From the NCBI RefSeq assembly GCF_001563285.1, contig NZ_CP005188.1:625501-689500 (forward strand): 64,000 nt of DNA. The letters are read 5' to 3'. This DNA is from Sphingobium sp. MI1205 (GTDB taxonomy: Bacteria; Pseudomonadota; Alphaproteobacteria; Sphingomonadales; Sphingomonadaceae). The notes beneath the pieces were generated by a model. The model had not been told where the DNA came from and made no database searches. It was given only the letters and a program-made list of their open reading frames with translations. This document shows, one piece after another, positions 26,432 through 36,217 of this stretch. Each line of letters begins with the position of its first letter. Positions within the stretch are counted from its first letter, which is position 1. Position numbers and translations under genes: made by a program.

Positions 26432-29266
26432 TCAGAAGTTCAGCCCGACCCGACCGTAATAGAAGCCGCCGGTAAAGCCGACAGGCGAGGTTCCCGGATA
26501 AGCGCCCTGGCCCAGCGTTGCGCTGATGTCGGTCACACGGTTCTTGTCGGGATAGACGTTGAACAGATTGTTCGCGCCGATCGCGAGATTGACCAGCGGC
26601 GTCACCTGCCAGCTCAGTTCCGCGTCGGTGATCCACTTGGCGCCATAGCTGCGGTCGTTGGGATAGGTCGTCACGCCGCCGACGGTGACGCCATTCTGAT
26701 ATGACTTGAAGCCACCAAAGCGTGTCAGGCGCGACGACAGGGTGAAGTCGCCCATGGTCGCCAGATTGCTGATCGACAGCTTCGTGCGCGGCAGATTGTT
26801 GGTCATGTTGCTGCGCCGCGCCCGATCGAAAAGCTCAAAGCTGATGGCGCTCAGTTCGGGCGGATTGTCGATGATGTTCGTGATCTTGGTCTTGTTGTAA
26901 TTATAGCCCAGGTTCCACTGCATGTTCACCATGTCGAACAGGCTGTGTCTGTAGGACGCAACAATGTCGATACCGCGCGTGCGGGTGTCGATGGCGTTGG
27001 TGTAATATTGCGCCGTCAGCGTCTGCGCTTCAGCTGCGGGGACGCCGCTGGCGATCAGGATGTCGGATATGGCCGTGCCGGTCAGCGTGCTGGTGATGGT
27101 GATGCGATCATCGACGTTGATCTGATAGGCGTCGATGGTCAGGTTGAAGTTCGGCATCGGCGTCAGCACGACGCCGGCGGAAATGTTGAACGACTTTTCG
27201 GGTTGCAGCGGCTTTGCGCCCAGAGCGATCGCTGCCGGATCATCCACTGCCAGCGTCTTGATCTGGACAAGCACGTTGTTCACGCCGTTCACCGTGCGGA
27301 ACTGGTTGGTCGTCTGCGTATAGATTTGTTGCGCCACCGCTGGCGCGCGGAAGCCGGTGTTCGCCGCCGCGCGGAAAGCGATCCAGTCGGTCGCCGCATA
27401 GCGGCCGTTGAGCTTCCAGATCAGCGTGTCGCCGCTGCCATCGTCATAGGTTTCAAAGCGCGCGGCGGCGCCGATGGTTAGGTCCTTGCTCGGGTCCCAT
27501 GCCACGTCGGCATAGACGGCATAATTGTCACGCGACATATAGGCGGCATCGTCCGGCTGAAAGCCCGCCGAGCTTTGGGCGCCCGGCGTCATCCCTGGCA
27601 CGATTGCGGGGCCTACCGCGTAGCTGGCCGGGTCGCCGGCGAAGGTCTGGTAGCGTTCATGGCGGTGCTGTGCGCCGGCCGAAACCTGCAGATTGCCTCC
27701 GCCCAGGTCAAAGCCCCGCGTCAGATCGAGCGATGTGACGAATTCCGACGACTTCAACGTGCCGATATAGAATTCGGTCGGGCTGAGCAGGCCCAGCGAA
27801 GGATTGAGCGTTCCTTCCGACGACTGGCGGGCGCGATTGCGGCCATAGCCGGTGGACAAGTCCCAGTCCCATCCCGCGATCTCGCCCTTCGCGCCGACTG
27901 TCAGCTCGAAATCCTCTTCGTCGATCATGATATGCGGGCGATAACCGTTCGGGAAGACGCCCATGACATTGTTGATGTCCTTGGGGTAGCGATAGGAATA
28001 CCACAGGTCCGACCGGCGCTGGCTGTATGTGCCAAAGGCATAGAGCTGCACCCCGCCCAGATCATATCCTGCGTTCAGCGCGGTATTGATGCTTCGCGAT
28101 GGCATGACGCCATAGCTGATGGTCACGATCCGGTCGGTGCCTACCGCCGCCGCGTCGCGCGGGTCGAGCTGGCCGCCTACCAGCGGGTAGAGACATGTCG
28201 TCGTCGCCGTCACCGAGCAGTCCGCCAGCGGCAGGGCGCGGTTCGACATTTCCTGCTTCTTGAGGTTCAGGGACAAGTTTGCAAAGCCGTTATCGCCAAG
28301 CTTCATGCCGAAATTCAGGTCGGCCTGATAAAGTTCGCCGTCCGACCGGTCGAAATTCTGACCGGCGGTGAAGTTGGCGGAGCCGCCCTTGGCGTCTTCC
28401 TTCAGGATGATATTGATGACCCCGGCGATGGCGTCCGACCCATATTGCGCAGCTGCGCCGTCACGCAGCACTTCGATATGATCCACGGCGGAGGTCGGGA
28501 TCATGTCGAGATCGGCCGGGACAGATCCATTGTAGAGCGTGGACACGGCGTTGATGAGCGAGGTTTTGTGCCGACGTTTGCCGTTGACCAGGATCAGCGC
28601 CTGATCGGGGTTAAGGCCGCGCAGGCCGCCGGTCGCGATGACGGTGGACGTCGCGCCGCCAGCGCGTACGGGAAGGTTGAACGAAGGCACCAATGTGTTC
28701 AGCGCCTGGAACACGCCCGCCTTGCCGGTCCGGGTAAGGTCTGCGCCGGAAATCACGTCGATCGGCGTCGGGCTGTCGGTGACGGTGCGCGCCTGGCCAC
28801 GCGATCCTGTCACGACGATGGCGGCACCAGTCGGCTCCTCATCGGCCAGGCTCGCCTGGGGCGCAACGGCTGCGCCGCTCGGTTGCATGGCGAAGGGCAA
28901 GCCGGTCACGCCCAGGCTGGCGACTTCGACCGCGCGCCCCTTGGGCGTTCGCGCACCCAGCGACAGCGCGATGACATTGCTGTTTGACAAGGTGATCTTC
29001 AGCCCCGACCCGGCGATCAGCCTTTGCAACGCCAGGTCAGGCGCCATCTTGCCATTGACCGACTGTGCGCGAAGACCGGCAACCTGATCATAGGGGAACA
29101 GAAGCTGGATGCCGGACTGCTTGGCAAACAGCGTCAACGCGGTCTGCATCGACTGGGCCGGGATCTTGAATGCCGTGCGCTCCGCCGCATTGGCAGGAGC
29201 CTGGGAAACCACGGCAAGAACCGCCGCCGCCGCGTATAAAGGCATGTTTCGAGAATTTCGCGTCAT
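26432..29266 (-). CDS. TonB-dependent receptor with N-terminal STN signalling domain
   Basis: A 944-residue outer-membrane transducer-receptor. The start at 29266 follows a strong Shine-Dalgarno (GGGGGG five bases upstream) and gives a signal peptide ending QAPANA. The secretin/TonB short N-terminal (STN) domain spans about residues 28-100 (FKIPAQSMQTALTLFAKQSG), followed by plug (AIVVTGSRG, then DMIPTSAVDHIEVLRDGAAA) and barrel, ending GGFYYGRVGLNF. STN domains signal to FecR-type anti-sigma factors, and fecI/fecR homologues sit immediately divergent. The ligand is unknown. Confidence 0.95.
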   Translation of the reverse strand: MTRNSRNMPLYAAAAVLAVVSQAPANAAERTAFKIPAQSMQTALTLFAKQSGIQLLFPYDQVAGLRAQSVNGKMAPDLALQRLIAGSGLKITLSNSNVIALSLGARTPKGRAVEVASLGVTGLPFAMQPSGAAVAPQASLADEEPTGAAIVVTGSRGQARTVTDSPTPIDVISGADLTRTGKAGVFQALNTLVPSFNLPVRAGGATSTVIATGGLRGLNPDQALILVNGKRRHKTSLINAVSTLYNGSVPADLDMIPTSAVDHIEVLRDGAAAQYGSDAIAGVINIILKEDAKGGSANFTAGQNFDRSDGELYQADLNFGMKLGDNGFANLSLNLKKQEMSNRALPLADCSVTATTTCLYPLVGGQLDPRDAAAVGTDRIVTISYGVMPSRSINTALNAGYDLGGVQLYAFGTYSQRRSDLWYSYRYPKDINNVMGVFPNGYRPHIMIDEEDFELTVGAKGEIAGWDWDLSTGYGRNRARQSSEGTLNPSLGLLSPTEFYIGTLKSSEFVTSLDLTRGFDLGGGNLQVSAGAQHRHERYQTFAGDPASYAVGPAIVPGMTPGAQSSAGFQPDDAAYMSRDNYAVYADVAWDPSKDLTIGAAARFETYDDGSGDTLIWKLNGRYAATDWIAFRAAANTGFRAPAVAQQIYTQTTNQFRTVNGVNNVLVQIKTLAVDDPAAIALGAKPLQPEKSFNISAGVVLTPMPNFNLTIDAYQINVDDRITITSTLTGTAISDILIASGVPAAEAQTLTAQYYTNAIDTRTRGIDIVASYRHSLFDMVNMQWNLGYNYNKTKITNIIDNPPELSAISFELFDRARRSNMTNNLPRTKLSISNLATMGDFTLSSRLTRFGGFKSYQNGVTVGGVTTYPNDRSYGAKWITDAELSWQVTPLVNLAIGANNLFNVYPDKNRVTDISATLGQGAYPGTSPVGFTGGFYYGRVGLNF

Positions 29267-29448
29267 AATACCCCCCGTGAAATATTTGGACCGTTGATGG
29301 TGGATACGGAGGCCGATCGCGTTTCTGCTAACGACGCTTGAAAATATCTCATTTTCGTGACGCGAGGCGCCGGTTGGCGGATGACGGCCGCTTCGCATCG
29401 ACAGGAAAATGCGTGGGAGGAGAGTGGCGACAGGAACGGGGGACGGGC

Positions 29449-30042
29449 GTGGACGCAAAATCGGTCAGGGAAAGGCTGGATTGGTTCAAGCAGGCGATTC
29501 TGCCGCATGAAGGAGCGCTGCGCTCACGTTTGCGCCGCATCGTATCGCGCAGCCATGACGTGGATGACATTGTCGCTGAATGCATGGCGCGCGCCTATGC
29601 CAATGGCGATATCCATCGCACGCACAGCGGCAAGGCTTTTCTCTTTCAGATCGCGCGCAATCTGCTGATCGACGAGGCCCGGCGGGAAAAGATCGTGTCG
29701 TTCGAACTGGTCACGGAACTGGACGTTCTGCATGCCGACAATTCGACGGAAGAAGCCCTGCACGCGCGCGACGAATTGCGCCATCTCCAGATCATTCTCG
29801 ACACGCTGCCACCGCAATGCCGCCGTGCCTTCATCCTTCGGCGCGTCCACGGAAAATCGGTCAAGGACATAGCAGAGGAAATGGGGCTGGCCGTCTTTAC
29901 AGTAGACAAGCATTTGACGCGCGCAGCCGTGAAGATAATGCAAGCTATCGGGCAGTTTGAGGGTTCGGGATTTGGTTGGTCGCTACAAAAGCGCGCAGGA
30001 CATGCAGGCGATCGAAGCCGAAGCGGCTCGTCTGTACCTTAA
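29449..30042 (+). CDS. FecI-type extracytoplasmic-function sigma factor
   Basis: A 197-residue ECF sigma factor (from the GTG at 29449). Region 2 is VDDIVAECMARAYANGDI with a following FLFQIARNLLIDEARR. Region 4 is ILDTLPPQCRRAFILRRVHG and SVKDIAEEMGLAVFTVDKHL. It should be held by the downstream FecR-like protein and released on a signal from the STN receptor, then transcribe the receptor gene. The frame is open back to 29338, so the start is uncertain; GTG at 29413 is another option. The 3' end overlaps the fecR-like gene. Confidence 0.92.
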   Translation: MDAKSVRERLDWFKQAILPHEGALRSRLRRIVSRSHDVDDIVAECMARAYANGDIHRTHSGKAFLFQIARNLLIDEARREKIVSFELVTELDVLHADNSTEEALHARDELRHLQIILDTLPPQCRRAFILRRVHGKSVKDIAEEMGLAVFTVDKHLTRAAVKIMQAIGQFEGSGFGWSLQKRAGHAGDRSRSGSSVP

Positions 30043-30982
30043 GGCGCGGGAAAGCGACGCGGCTGAGGATTGGGACGCAGCCTATGCCTGGGTCGCTCAG
30101 GACGCAGCCCACGGCTTTGCCTTCGCAAAGGCCGAGGCCGGATGGGAACTGGCCGCGCGGCTGAATGAACTTCGGGCCGGGGCAAGCGATTGCCATGTGC
30201 CGGACCCGGCGCCCGAAGAGGAATGGAGGCCGGACGATCAACGGCATTGGATTGGTCGGCGGGGCCTGTTTGCCGGACTGGCCGCCGCGGCATCGATCGG
30301 AGTGGTGGCGACGGTGGCCTTGCGCCTGTTGGGCACGGTCGATCATTATCGCACGGCTATCGGCGAAACGCGTACCGTGCGCCTGGCGGACGGATCGCTG
30401 GTGCATCTCAACACCGACAGTTCGGTGGAGGTCGCCCTGCGCGACGATGTCCGGTCGATCAAGCTGTTGAAGGGTGAGGCGCGTTTCGATGTGGCCCATG
30501 ATGGCAGGCGGCCCTTCATCGTGAATGCCGAAGGCACGCTGGTGCGCGCGGTTGGCACGATGTTCAACGTGCGGTTGCGGGCGGAAGTCACGGAATTGAC
30601 GGTGATCGAGGGGATCGTGGCGGTTCGCAATGGCGGTTCCGCGGTGCGACGGATCGAGAGCGGGCGGAGCGCCGCGGTGCGCAGCGGCAGCATCGCCGTC
30701 ACTTATCTTGAACCCGCCAAGATCAAGCGCCGGATAGCGTGGCAGCAGGGCATGGTGGAATTTGACGGAGACACGCTTGCCCAGGCTGTCGAGGAGTTCA
30801 ATCGTTACCGCGCGACCCCGTTGGTGATCGGCGACCCGGCGATCGCCAGCCTTCGTGTGGGTGGCGCCTTCCGGCTCGACCGGTCGCAGGATTTCGTCGA
30901 TGCGCTGGAAAGCGGCTTTGACGTCCGCGCCGTGCCGGGCGACGACAATTCGATAATATTGGTTTCCGCCGACGGCCAGTAG
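30002..30982 (+). CDS. FecR-type anti-sigma factor
   Basis: A 326-residue inner-membrane regulator. An N-terminal cytoplasmic DUF4880 domain (IEAEAARLYLKARESD) is followed by one transmembrane helix (LFAGLAAAASIGVVATVALRL). The periplasmic FecR domain contains GETRTVRLADGSLVHLNTDS and FDVAHDGRRPFIVNAEG. The C-terminal STN-interacting part contains RVGGAFRLDRSQDFVDALES. It overlaps the sigma gene by about 41 bp. A TTG at 29957 would extend the N-terminus. It relays the signal from the receptor to the sigma factor. Confidence 0.92.
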   Translation: MQAIEAEAARLYLKARESDAAEDWDAAYAWVAQDAAHGFAFAKAEAGWELAARLNELRAGASDCHVPDPAPEEEWRPDDQRHWIGRRGLFAGLAAAASIGVVATVALRLLGTVDHYRTAIGETRTVRLADGSLVHLNTDSSVEVALRDDVRSIKLLKGEARFDVAHDGRRPFIVNAEGTLVRAVGTMFNVRLRAEVTELTVIEGIVAVRNGGSAVRRIESGRSAAVRSGSIAVTYLEPAKIKRRIAWQQGMVEFDGDTLAQAVEEFNRYRATPLVIGDPAIASLRVGGAFRLDRSQDFVDALESGFDVRAVPGDDNSIILVSADGQ

Positions 30983-30994
30983 CAGAATGGATGC

Positions 30995-31882
30995 ATGCCG
31001 TCCGTATCAACGGGGATGGAACATGTTTCGTCTCTCGCGCGGACTGGTATATCCCCGCAGGACCGCTTGCGATCGATCCTGGGCGGATCGATCGGCAACC
31101 TTTGCGTGCTGTTGTTGCTTCAACAGTTTCTGACCGAGCATCAACTGGAAAGCTGGGGCTGGCGCATACCCTTTGTCATCGGCGGCTTGATGGCGATAGG
31201 CGTCTATCGCCTGCGTCGCGGCCTCAAGGAAACCGACGCCTTTGAAGAGAGCGCTGCGGTAAAGGAGCAGCCCCGGTCAAGTGGATGGAACCTCATCGCC
31301 AAGCATCCGCGCGAAGTGCTGCTGGTGATGGCCCTGACTGCCGGAGGCACGCTCGCCTTCTACGCCTACAGCACCTACATGCAGAAATTCCTGGTCAACA
31401 GCGCGGGCTTCGGTCGCCAGACTGCTACGGCGATCATGGCATCGGCGCTGTTCATCTACATGCTGCTTCAACCCATGGCGGGGCTGTTGTCCGACCGGAT
31501 CGGGCGCAAGCCGTTGCTGGTGGGCTTCGGCGTAACCGGCGTCCTCTTCACCACCGCGATCTTCACCGCGCTCGAAAATGTGACATCCTCCTTCGACGCC
31601 TTTCTGCTGGTGCTGGCCGGGTTGGTGATCGTCACCGGCTACACGTCGATCAACGCCATCGTGAAAGCTGAACTGTTCCCGGCCAATATCCGCGCGCTGG
31701 GCGTGGCGCTCCCCTATGCGCTTGCCAACACGCTGTTCGGCGGGACAGCCGAATATGCGGCGCTGTGGATGAAGCAGGCCGGGATGGAAGGCGGATTTTA
31801 CTGGTATGTCACCGCGATGATCGCGGTGTCCTTGATCGTCTATCTGCGCATGCCCGACACGCGCAAGATCAGCCAAATCTGA
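30995..31882 (+). pseudogene. 5'-truncated MHS-type (KgtP-like) MFS transporter
   Basis: From about 31070 the frame matches the second half of metabolite:H+ symporters such as KgtP: SWGWRIPFVIGGLMAIGVYR, FYAYSTYMQKFLVNSAGF, PMAGLLSDRIGRKPLL, AELFPANIRALGVALPYA. The family is about 430 residues with 12 helices. Here only about 270 homologous residues remain and the first five helices and the cytoplasmic signature loop are absent. The first ~25 codons (from 30995) have no family resemblance. It follows the fecR-like gene by 12 bp, at what looks like a deletion junction. A half-transporter is unlikely to function. Confidence 0.82.
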
Positions 31883-31902
31883 CAAGAAGGGGGAAGCAGG
31901 CC

Positions 31903-33411
31903 ATGCCATCACTCAACCGGACGCTTTGTCATATCCTGCCACTGATGGCGCTATCCGCGCCTGCGGCTGCGCAGGATGCCGTGCAGCCTGTCGAACCGGC
32001 TTTCACTTCTATCCAGACGAGTGATTTCGCCATTGCGGGGTCATTGTCCAATAGTTGGGCGGATTTCGACAATGATGGCGATCTGGATCTCGCCGTTTCG
32101 CTCAAGGGCGGGGATATTCGCCTCTATCGCAACGACGGCGGCACGTTCGTCAATGTCGGGCCGATGCTGGGACTGCCGACGTCCGGCCCGGAAATGCGCG
32201 GTGTCGCCTGGGGCGATTATGATGGCGATGGATGGATCGACCTGCTGGGCGGGGCGACGATGCCCGGCGATCTCAGCCTGGTCTTTCGCAATGAAGGCGG
32301 AAAGAAGTTCGCCAATGTCGCGCCCGAACTGGGCCTGACGATCCCAAAGCGGTCAGCCCGCCAGACCAGTTGGGTCGATTATGACAATGACGGCGACCTG
32401 GATGTCTATGCCGCCAACCGCATCGGCCCGAACAGCCTGTACCGCAACGACGATGGCAGGTTCACGCAGGTTCTGGCGGAGGCGGGCGTGTCCGATCCGC
32501 GTGCCACGGTCGGCGCCTGCTGGTTCGATCATGACCGGGACGGGTTCCTCGATGTCTTTCTCGCCAACCAGTCCGGGGCGGCCGATGCTCTCTGGCGCAA
32601 CAATGGTGATGGCACTTTCACCGATGTCGCGCCAAAGCTGGGGTTGGATAATCCGGGCCGTGCAAAGGACGAAGGCGGGGTGGGCTGCGCCGTCGGCGAC
32701 TATGACAATGACGGGTTCCTCGACCTGTTCGTGCCAAATTACGGTGTTAACGCGCTGTATCACAATAATGGCGATGGCACCTTCACCAACGTCGCCAGCG
32801 AAATGGGCGTCGCGCTCGACAACCATGCCGTCGGCGCGGTGTGGGGCGATTATGACAATGACGGATTTCTGGATCTCTTCGTCACATCCTATCATGGTCC
32901 GCGCGACCAGCAGCAGCCCAATAACAGCCTGTTTCACAATGAAGGAGGCAAGGGATTCCGACAGATCCTGACGGAAAAGTCGAAGCTGAATGTCGGCGAC
33001 CATGGCGTGCAGTGGGTCGATTATAACCGGGACGGCGCGCTCGACCTGTCCGTGATGCGCGGCTACACCAGCCAGGGTGGACATTTCCTGTTCCGCAATG
33101 ATCTGGACCGGGCGGCTGCCAGGCGCAGCCTGTCCGTCACGCTGCTTGACGCAAAGGGCCGCTTCACGCGGATGGGGGCGGAGGTGCGATTGTACGACAA
33201 GGCCGGAAAAATCCTTGCCACGCGGCAATTGTCCACCGGCGATGGCTATAATTCCGAAAATGCCGCACCCCTGCATTTCGGACTCCGGTCCATGAAGCCG
33301 GTGACGGTGGAAGTCACGTGGATGGGCGCCAACGGCCGAAAGCTTCAGACTATTCGCAACGTCCAACCTGCCAAATTCCATGGCAAGTCACTCGTCATCA
33401 AGGAGCAATGA
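31903..33411 (+). CDS. Exported FG-GAP/VCBS repeat protein (CRTAC1-like)
   Basis: A 502-residue secreted protein with a signal peptide ending SAPAAAQ and a beta-propeller built from calcium-binding repeats. Seven copies of the D-x-D-x-D-G type are visible: DFDNDGDLDLA, DYDGDGWIDLL, DYDNDGDLDVY, DHDRDGFLDVF, DYDNDGFLDLF (twice) and DYNRDGALDLS. The C-terminal part (about 390-502) resembles the ASPIC/UnbV domain. Such proteins are adhesive or act in the cell envelope; no enzyme activity is implied. The start at 31903 has a good Shine-Dalgarno (AGAAGGGGGA). It sits between the MHS relic and the dipeptidase on the same strand. Confidence 0.88.
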   Translation: MPSLNRTLCHILPLMALSAPAAAQDAVQPVEPAFTSIQTSDFAIAGSLSNSWADFDNDGDLDLAVSLKGGDIRLYRNDGGTFVNVGPMLGLPTSGPEMRGVAWGDYDGDGWIDLLGGATMPGDLSLVFRNEGGKKFANVAPELGLTIPKRSARQTSWVDYDNDGDLDVYAANRIGPNSLYRNDDGRFTQVLAEAGVSDPRATVGACWFDHDRDGFLDVFLANQSGAADALWRNNGDGTFTDVAPKLGLDNPGRAKDEGGVGCAVGDYDNDGFLDLFVPNYGVNALYHNNGDGTFTNVASEMGVALDNHAVGAVWGDYDNDGFLDLFVTSYHGPRDQQQPNNSLFHNEGGKGFRQILTEKSKLNVGDHGVQWVDYNRDGALDLSVMRGYTSQGGHFLFRNDLDRAAARRSLSVTLLDAKGRFTRMGAEVRLYDKAGKILATRQLSTGDGYNSENAAPLHFGLRSMKPVTVEVTWMGANGRKLQTIRNVQPAKFHGKSLVIKEQ

Positions 33412-33433
33412 ATTGTTCAGGCGAAATCTGACC

Positions 33434-34654
33434 ATGCGACACTATCTTCTGGGCGCGGTGCTGGTTGCGCTGCTGCCGATCGCTTCGACACAGGCCCAGG
33501 CGGTATCGAAGGCGACCGCCAGGTTGCACGAACGGCTCATCACGCTTGATAGCCACCTCGATACGCCCGCTTCGCTCGATCAGCCCGGCTGGTCGATCGA
33601 CGAAGAGCATGATGTCCATAGCGACTTCACCCAGGTCGATCTGCCCCGCATGAAGAAAGGGGGGCTGGATGGCGGCTTCTGGGCCATTTACACCAGCCAG
33701 GGGCCGCTGACGGAGCAAGGCTTTCGCCACGCGCGCGACTTCGCCGTGATGCGCGGTGTGTCCATTCGCGAGATGGTGGCGGCTGATCCCAGGAATTTCG
33801 CGCTTGCGCTACAGGCAGAGGATGCCGCGGCCATCACCAGAGCGGGCAAGCGGGTCGTCTACATGTCGATGGAAAACGCCTACCCGCTGGGCGAGGATGT
33901 GACACTGCTCGACCTGTTCTATGACATGGGCGTGCGCGTGGCGGGATTTGCCCACTTCGCGCACAATCAGTTTGCAGACAGTTCGACCGACCCGTCCAAA
34001 AAGCCGCGCTACGGCGGCCTTAGTCCGGTGGGCAAGGAATTGCTCAAGGAAATGAACCGCCTCGGCATCGTTCCCGACGCCTCCCACAGCAGTGACCAGG
34101 TGCTTGACGATTTGCTCGCCCTGTCGACGACGCCTGTGCTGCTGACCCACTCAGGATGCAAGGCGATCTATGACCATCCACGCAATATCGACGATGCCCA
34201 TCTGAAGGCGCTGGCCGCCAAGGGCGGGGTCATCCAGATGAACGCCTATGGCGCCTATCTACGCGCCATCAAGCCGAACCCGGAACGGCAAAAGGCGCTT
34301 GCGGCTTTATTCGGACAGATGCGCGAAGGCGCGAACACCTCGCCCGAAGCGCGCGCGCAGTTTCTGGCACAGCGGCAGGAGATCGACCGGCTTTATCCCG
34401 AAACCGACAAGCCGACCTTCGACGACTTCATGGCGCACATGCTCCATGCGCTGAAAGTGGTGGGGCCGGACCATGTCGGGATAGGTCTGGACTGGGACGG
34501 TGGCGGCGGCGTCGCGGGCATGGAGGATGTCACGGCATTGCCCAGGATCACGGAAGCCTTGCTCAAGGCCGGTTATTCGGAAAGCGACATCGCCAAAATC
34601 TGGTCCGGCAATGTGCTGCGGGTGCTGGCGGCTGCCGAAGCCGCGAAGCAATGA
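33434..34654 (+). CDS. Exported membrane dipeptidase (M19, renal dipeptidase family)
   Basis: A zinc-dependent dipeptidase of 406 residues with a Sec signal (LLGAVLVALLPIASTQAQA). Metal ligands are visible: the HxD pair in LDSHLDTP, the bridging glutamate in YMSMENAYP, and histidines in PDASHSS and LLTHSGCK. Members cleave dipeptides, including some with D-residues, and some beta-lactams. The start at 33434 is chosen for the signal peptide. It follows the VCBS gene closely and may share its transcript. With the acylase across the fecI/fecR region, the locus encodes two exported amide/peptide hydrolases. Confidence 0.92.
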   Translation: MRHYLLGAVLVALLPIASTQAQAVSKATARLHERLITLDSHLDTPASLDQPGWSIDEEHDVHSDFTQVDLPRMKKGGLDGGFWAIYTSQGPLTEQGFRHARDFAVMRGVSIREMVAADPRNFALALQAEDAAAITRAGKRVVYMSMENAYPLGEDVTLLDLFYDMGVRVAGFAHFAHNQFADSSTDPSKKPRYGGLSPVGKELLKEMNRLGIVPDASHSSDQVLDDLLALSTTPVLLTHSGCKAIYDHPRNIDDAHLKALAAKGGVIQMNAYGAYLRAIKPNPERQKALAALFGQMREGANTSPEARAQFLAQRQEIDRLYPETDKPTFDDFMAHMLHALKVVGPDHVGIGLDWDGGGGVAGMEDVTALPRITEALLKAGYSESDIAKIWSGNVLRVLAAAEAAKQ

Positions 34655-34692
34655 CAATTCGATCCGAATGATCGGTTCAGGGCTGCGCTCGC

Positions 34693-35757
34693 TTACGTGG
34701 CGGCAGGCACGGTGTCGGGAAACCACCGTCGCCCGAACCAGAAGGCGACATTGACCAGCAGGATCAGCACCGGCACCTCGACAAGCGGTCCGATCACGGC
34801 CGCAAATGCGACCGGGGACGCCAGCCCGAAGGCGGCGATGGCGACTGCGATGGCCAGCTCGAAATTATTGCCCGCCGCCGTGAAGGCGACGGCCGTGGTG
34901 CGCGGATAGTCGCTGGCGATCAGCTTGCCCATGAAGAAGCTGATCGTGAACTGGACAACGAAATAGATCGTCAGCGGTATGGCGATGCGAAGGGCGTCAC
35001 CGGGCAGGGTAACGATCTCGTTGCCTTTCAGGCTGAACATGGCGACGATGGTGAAGAGCAGCGCGACCAGCGTGATCGGGCCGATCCTGGGCAGGAAGCG
35101 GGTTTCATACCACTCGTTGCCCTTGGCCTTTGCCAGCCACTTGCGGGTCAGGAATCCCGCGAGGAAGGGGATGCCAAGATAGATCAGCACTGCCTCGGCG
35201 ATCGTCCAGAAGCTGACATCAATGACGCTTCCTTCAAGCCCGAACAGGGGCGGCAGGAAGGCGAGAAAAAACCAGGCATAGACGCTGAAGAACAGGATCT
35301 GGAAGATTGAGTTGAACGCCACCAGCGCCGCGACATATTGATTGTCGCCCTTGGCGAGCTGGTTCCAGACGATCACCATGGCGATGCAGCGGGCAAGGCC
35401 GATAAGGATGAGACCGGTCATATATTCCGGCTGATCGCGCAGGAATATGACCGCCAGCACGAACATCAGGACAGGGCCGATGATCCAGTTCTGGATCAGC
35501 GAGATCGCCAGAACGCGCCGATCATCGAACACCCGCGGCAGTTCCTCATAGCGCACGCGCGCCAGCGGGGGATACATCATCAGGATGAGGCCAATGGCGA
35601 TCGGGATGTTCGTGGTGCCCCAGGACAGGCTGTTGATGGCCTGCGGCAATCCCTCGACGCTTGTTCCAAGGCCGACGCCCAGTGCCATGGCGAGGAAAAT
35701 CCACAAGGTAAGGTATCGGTCCAGAAAGGACAGGCGCGGAGGTCTGCTTGCGGTCAT
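34693..35757 (-). CDS. acr3: Arsenite efflux transporter Acr3
   Basis: A 354-residue membrane protein with about ten helices of the ACR3 (BASS-fold) family that exports arsenite. The conserved helix-4 cysteine lies in [20 protein letters not shown], essential in characterised Acr3 proteins, and [16 protein letters not shown] forms the second signature. It is the last gene of arsR-arsC-acr3, starting 10 bp after the arsC stop. Confidence 0.95.
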   Translation of the reverse strand: MTASRPPRLSFLDRYLTLWIFLAMALGVGLGTSVEGLPQAINSLSWGTTNIPIAIGLILMMYPPLARVRYEELPRVFDDRRVLAISLIQNWIIGPVLMFVLAVIFLRDQPEYMTGLILIGLARCIAMVIVWNQLAKGDNQYVAALVAFNSIFQILFFSVYAWFFLAFLPPLFGLEGSVIDVSFWTIAEAVLIYLGIPFLAGFLTRKWLAKAKGNEWYETRFLPRIGPITLVALLFTIVAMFSLKGNEIVTLPGDALRIAIPLTIYFVVQFTISFFMGKLIASDYPRTTAVAFTAAGNNFELAIAVAIAAFGLASPVAFAAVIGPLVEVPVLILLVNVAFWFGRRWFPDTVPAAT

Positions 35758-35767
35758 TGCTGTTCCA

Positions 35768-36217
35768 TCAGCTGTGAGGTGGCATTTCGGCTGGCACGCG
35801 GTTGCCCGTGGCGTCGATTACCTGTTCGCCGTCCTCCTTGCTGAATGCGCCGCGCTGCGCCGCCGGGATCAGGTCAAGGACGGCCTCGGAAGGGCGACAC
35901 AGCTTCACCCCCAGCGGAGACACGACCAGCGGCCGGTTTATGAGGATGGGATGCGCCATCATCGCGTCGATCAGCGCTGCGTCGGAAAGGCTTTCATTAC
36001 CCAGCCCAAGTTCGGCATAGGGCGTGCCCTTTTCGCGCAGGAGCGCGCGCGGCGTCATCCCCGCACGAACGATCAGGCTTTCCAGCATGGCGCGGGAGGG
36101 CGGGGTTTTGAGATATTCGATGACGTGCGGCTCGATACCGGCATTGCGGATCATGGCCAGCGCGTTGCGTGACGTTCCGCACTCGGGATTATGGTAGATG
36201 ACGATATCGGTGATCAT
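35768..36217 (-). CDS. arsC: Arsenate reductase, glutaredoxin-dependent (ArsC)
   Basis: Reduces arsenate to arsenite in the cytoplasm so that Acr3 can export it. The 149-residue protein starts [20 protein letters not shown], placing the catalytic cysteine at residue 13. The arginine triad region includes [19 protein letters not shown]. This is the E. coli R773 type that uses glutaredoxin and glutathione. The ATG at 36217 overlaps the arsR stop by 4 bp; the frame is open further upstream but that part lies in arsR. Confidence 0.95.
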   Translation of the reverse strand: MITDIVIYHNPECGTSRNALAMIRNAGIEPHVIEYLKTPPSRAMLESLIVRAGMTPRALLREKGTPYAELGLGNESLSDAALIDAMMAHPILINRPLVVSPLGVKLCRPSEAVLDLIPAAQRGAFSKEDGEQVIDATGNRVPAEMPPHS

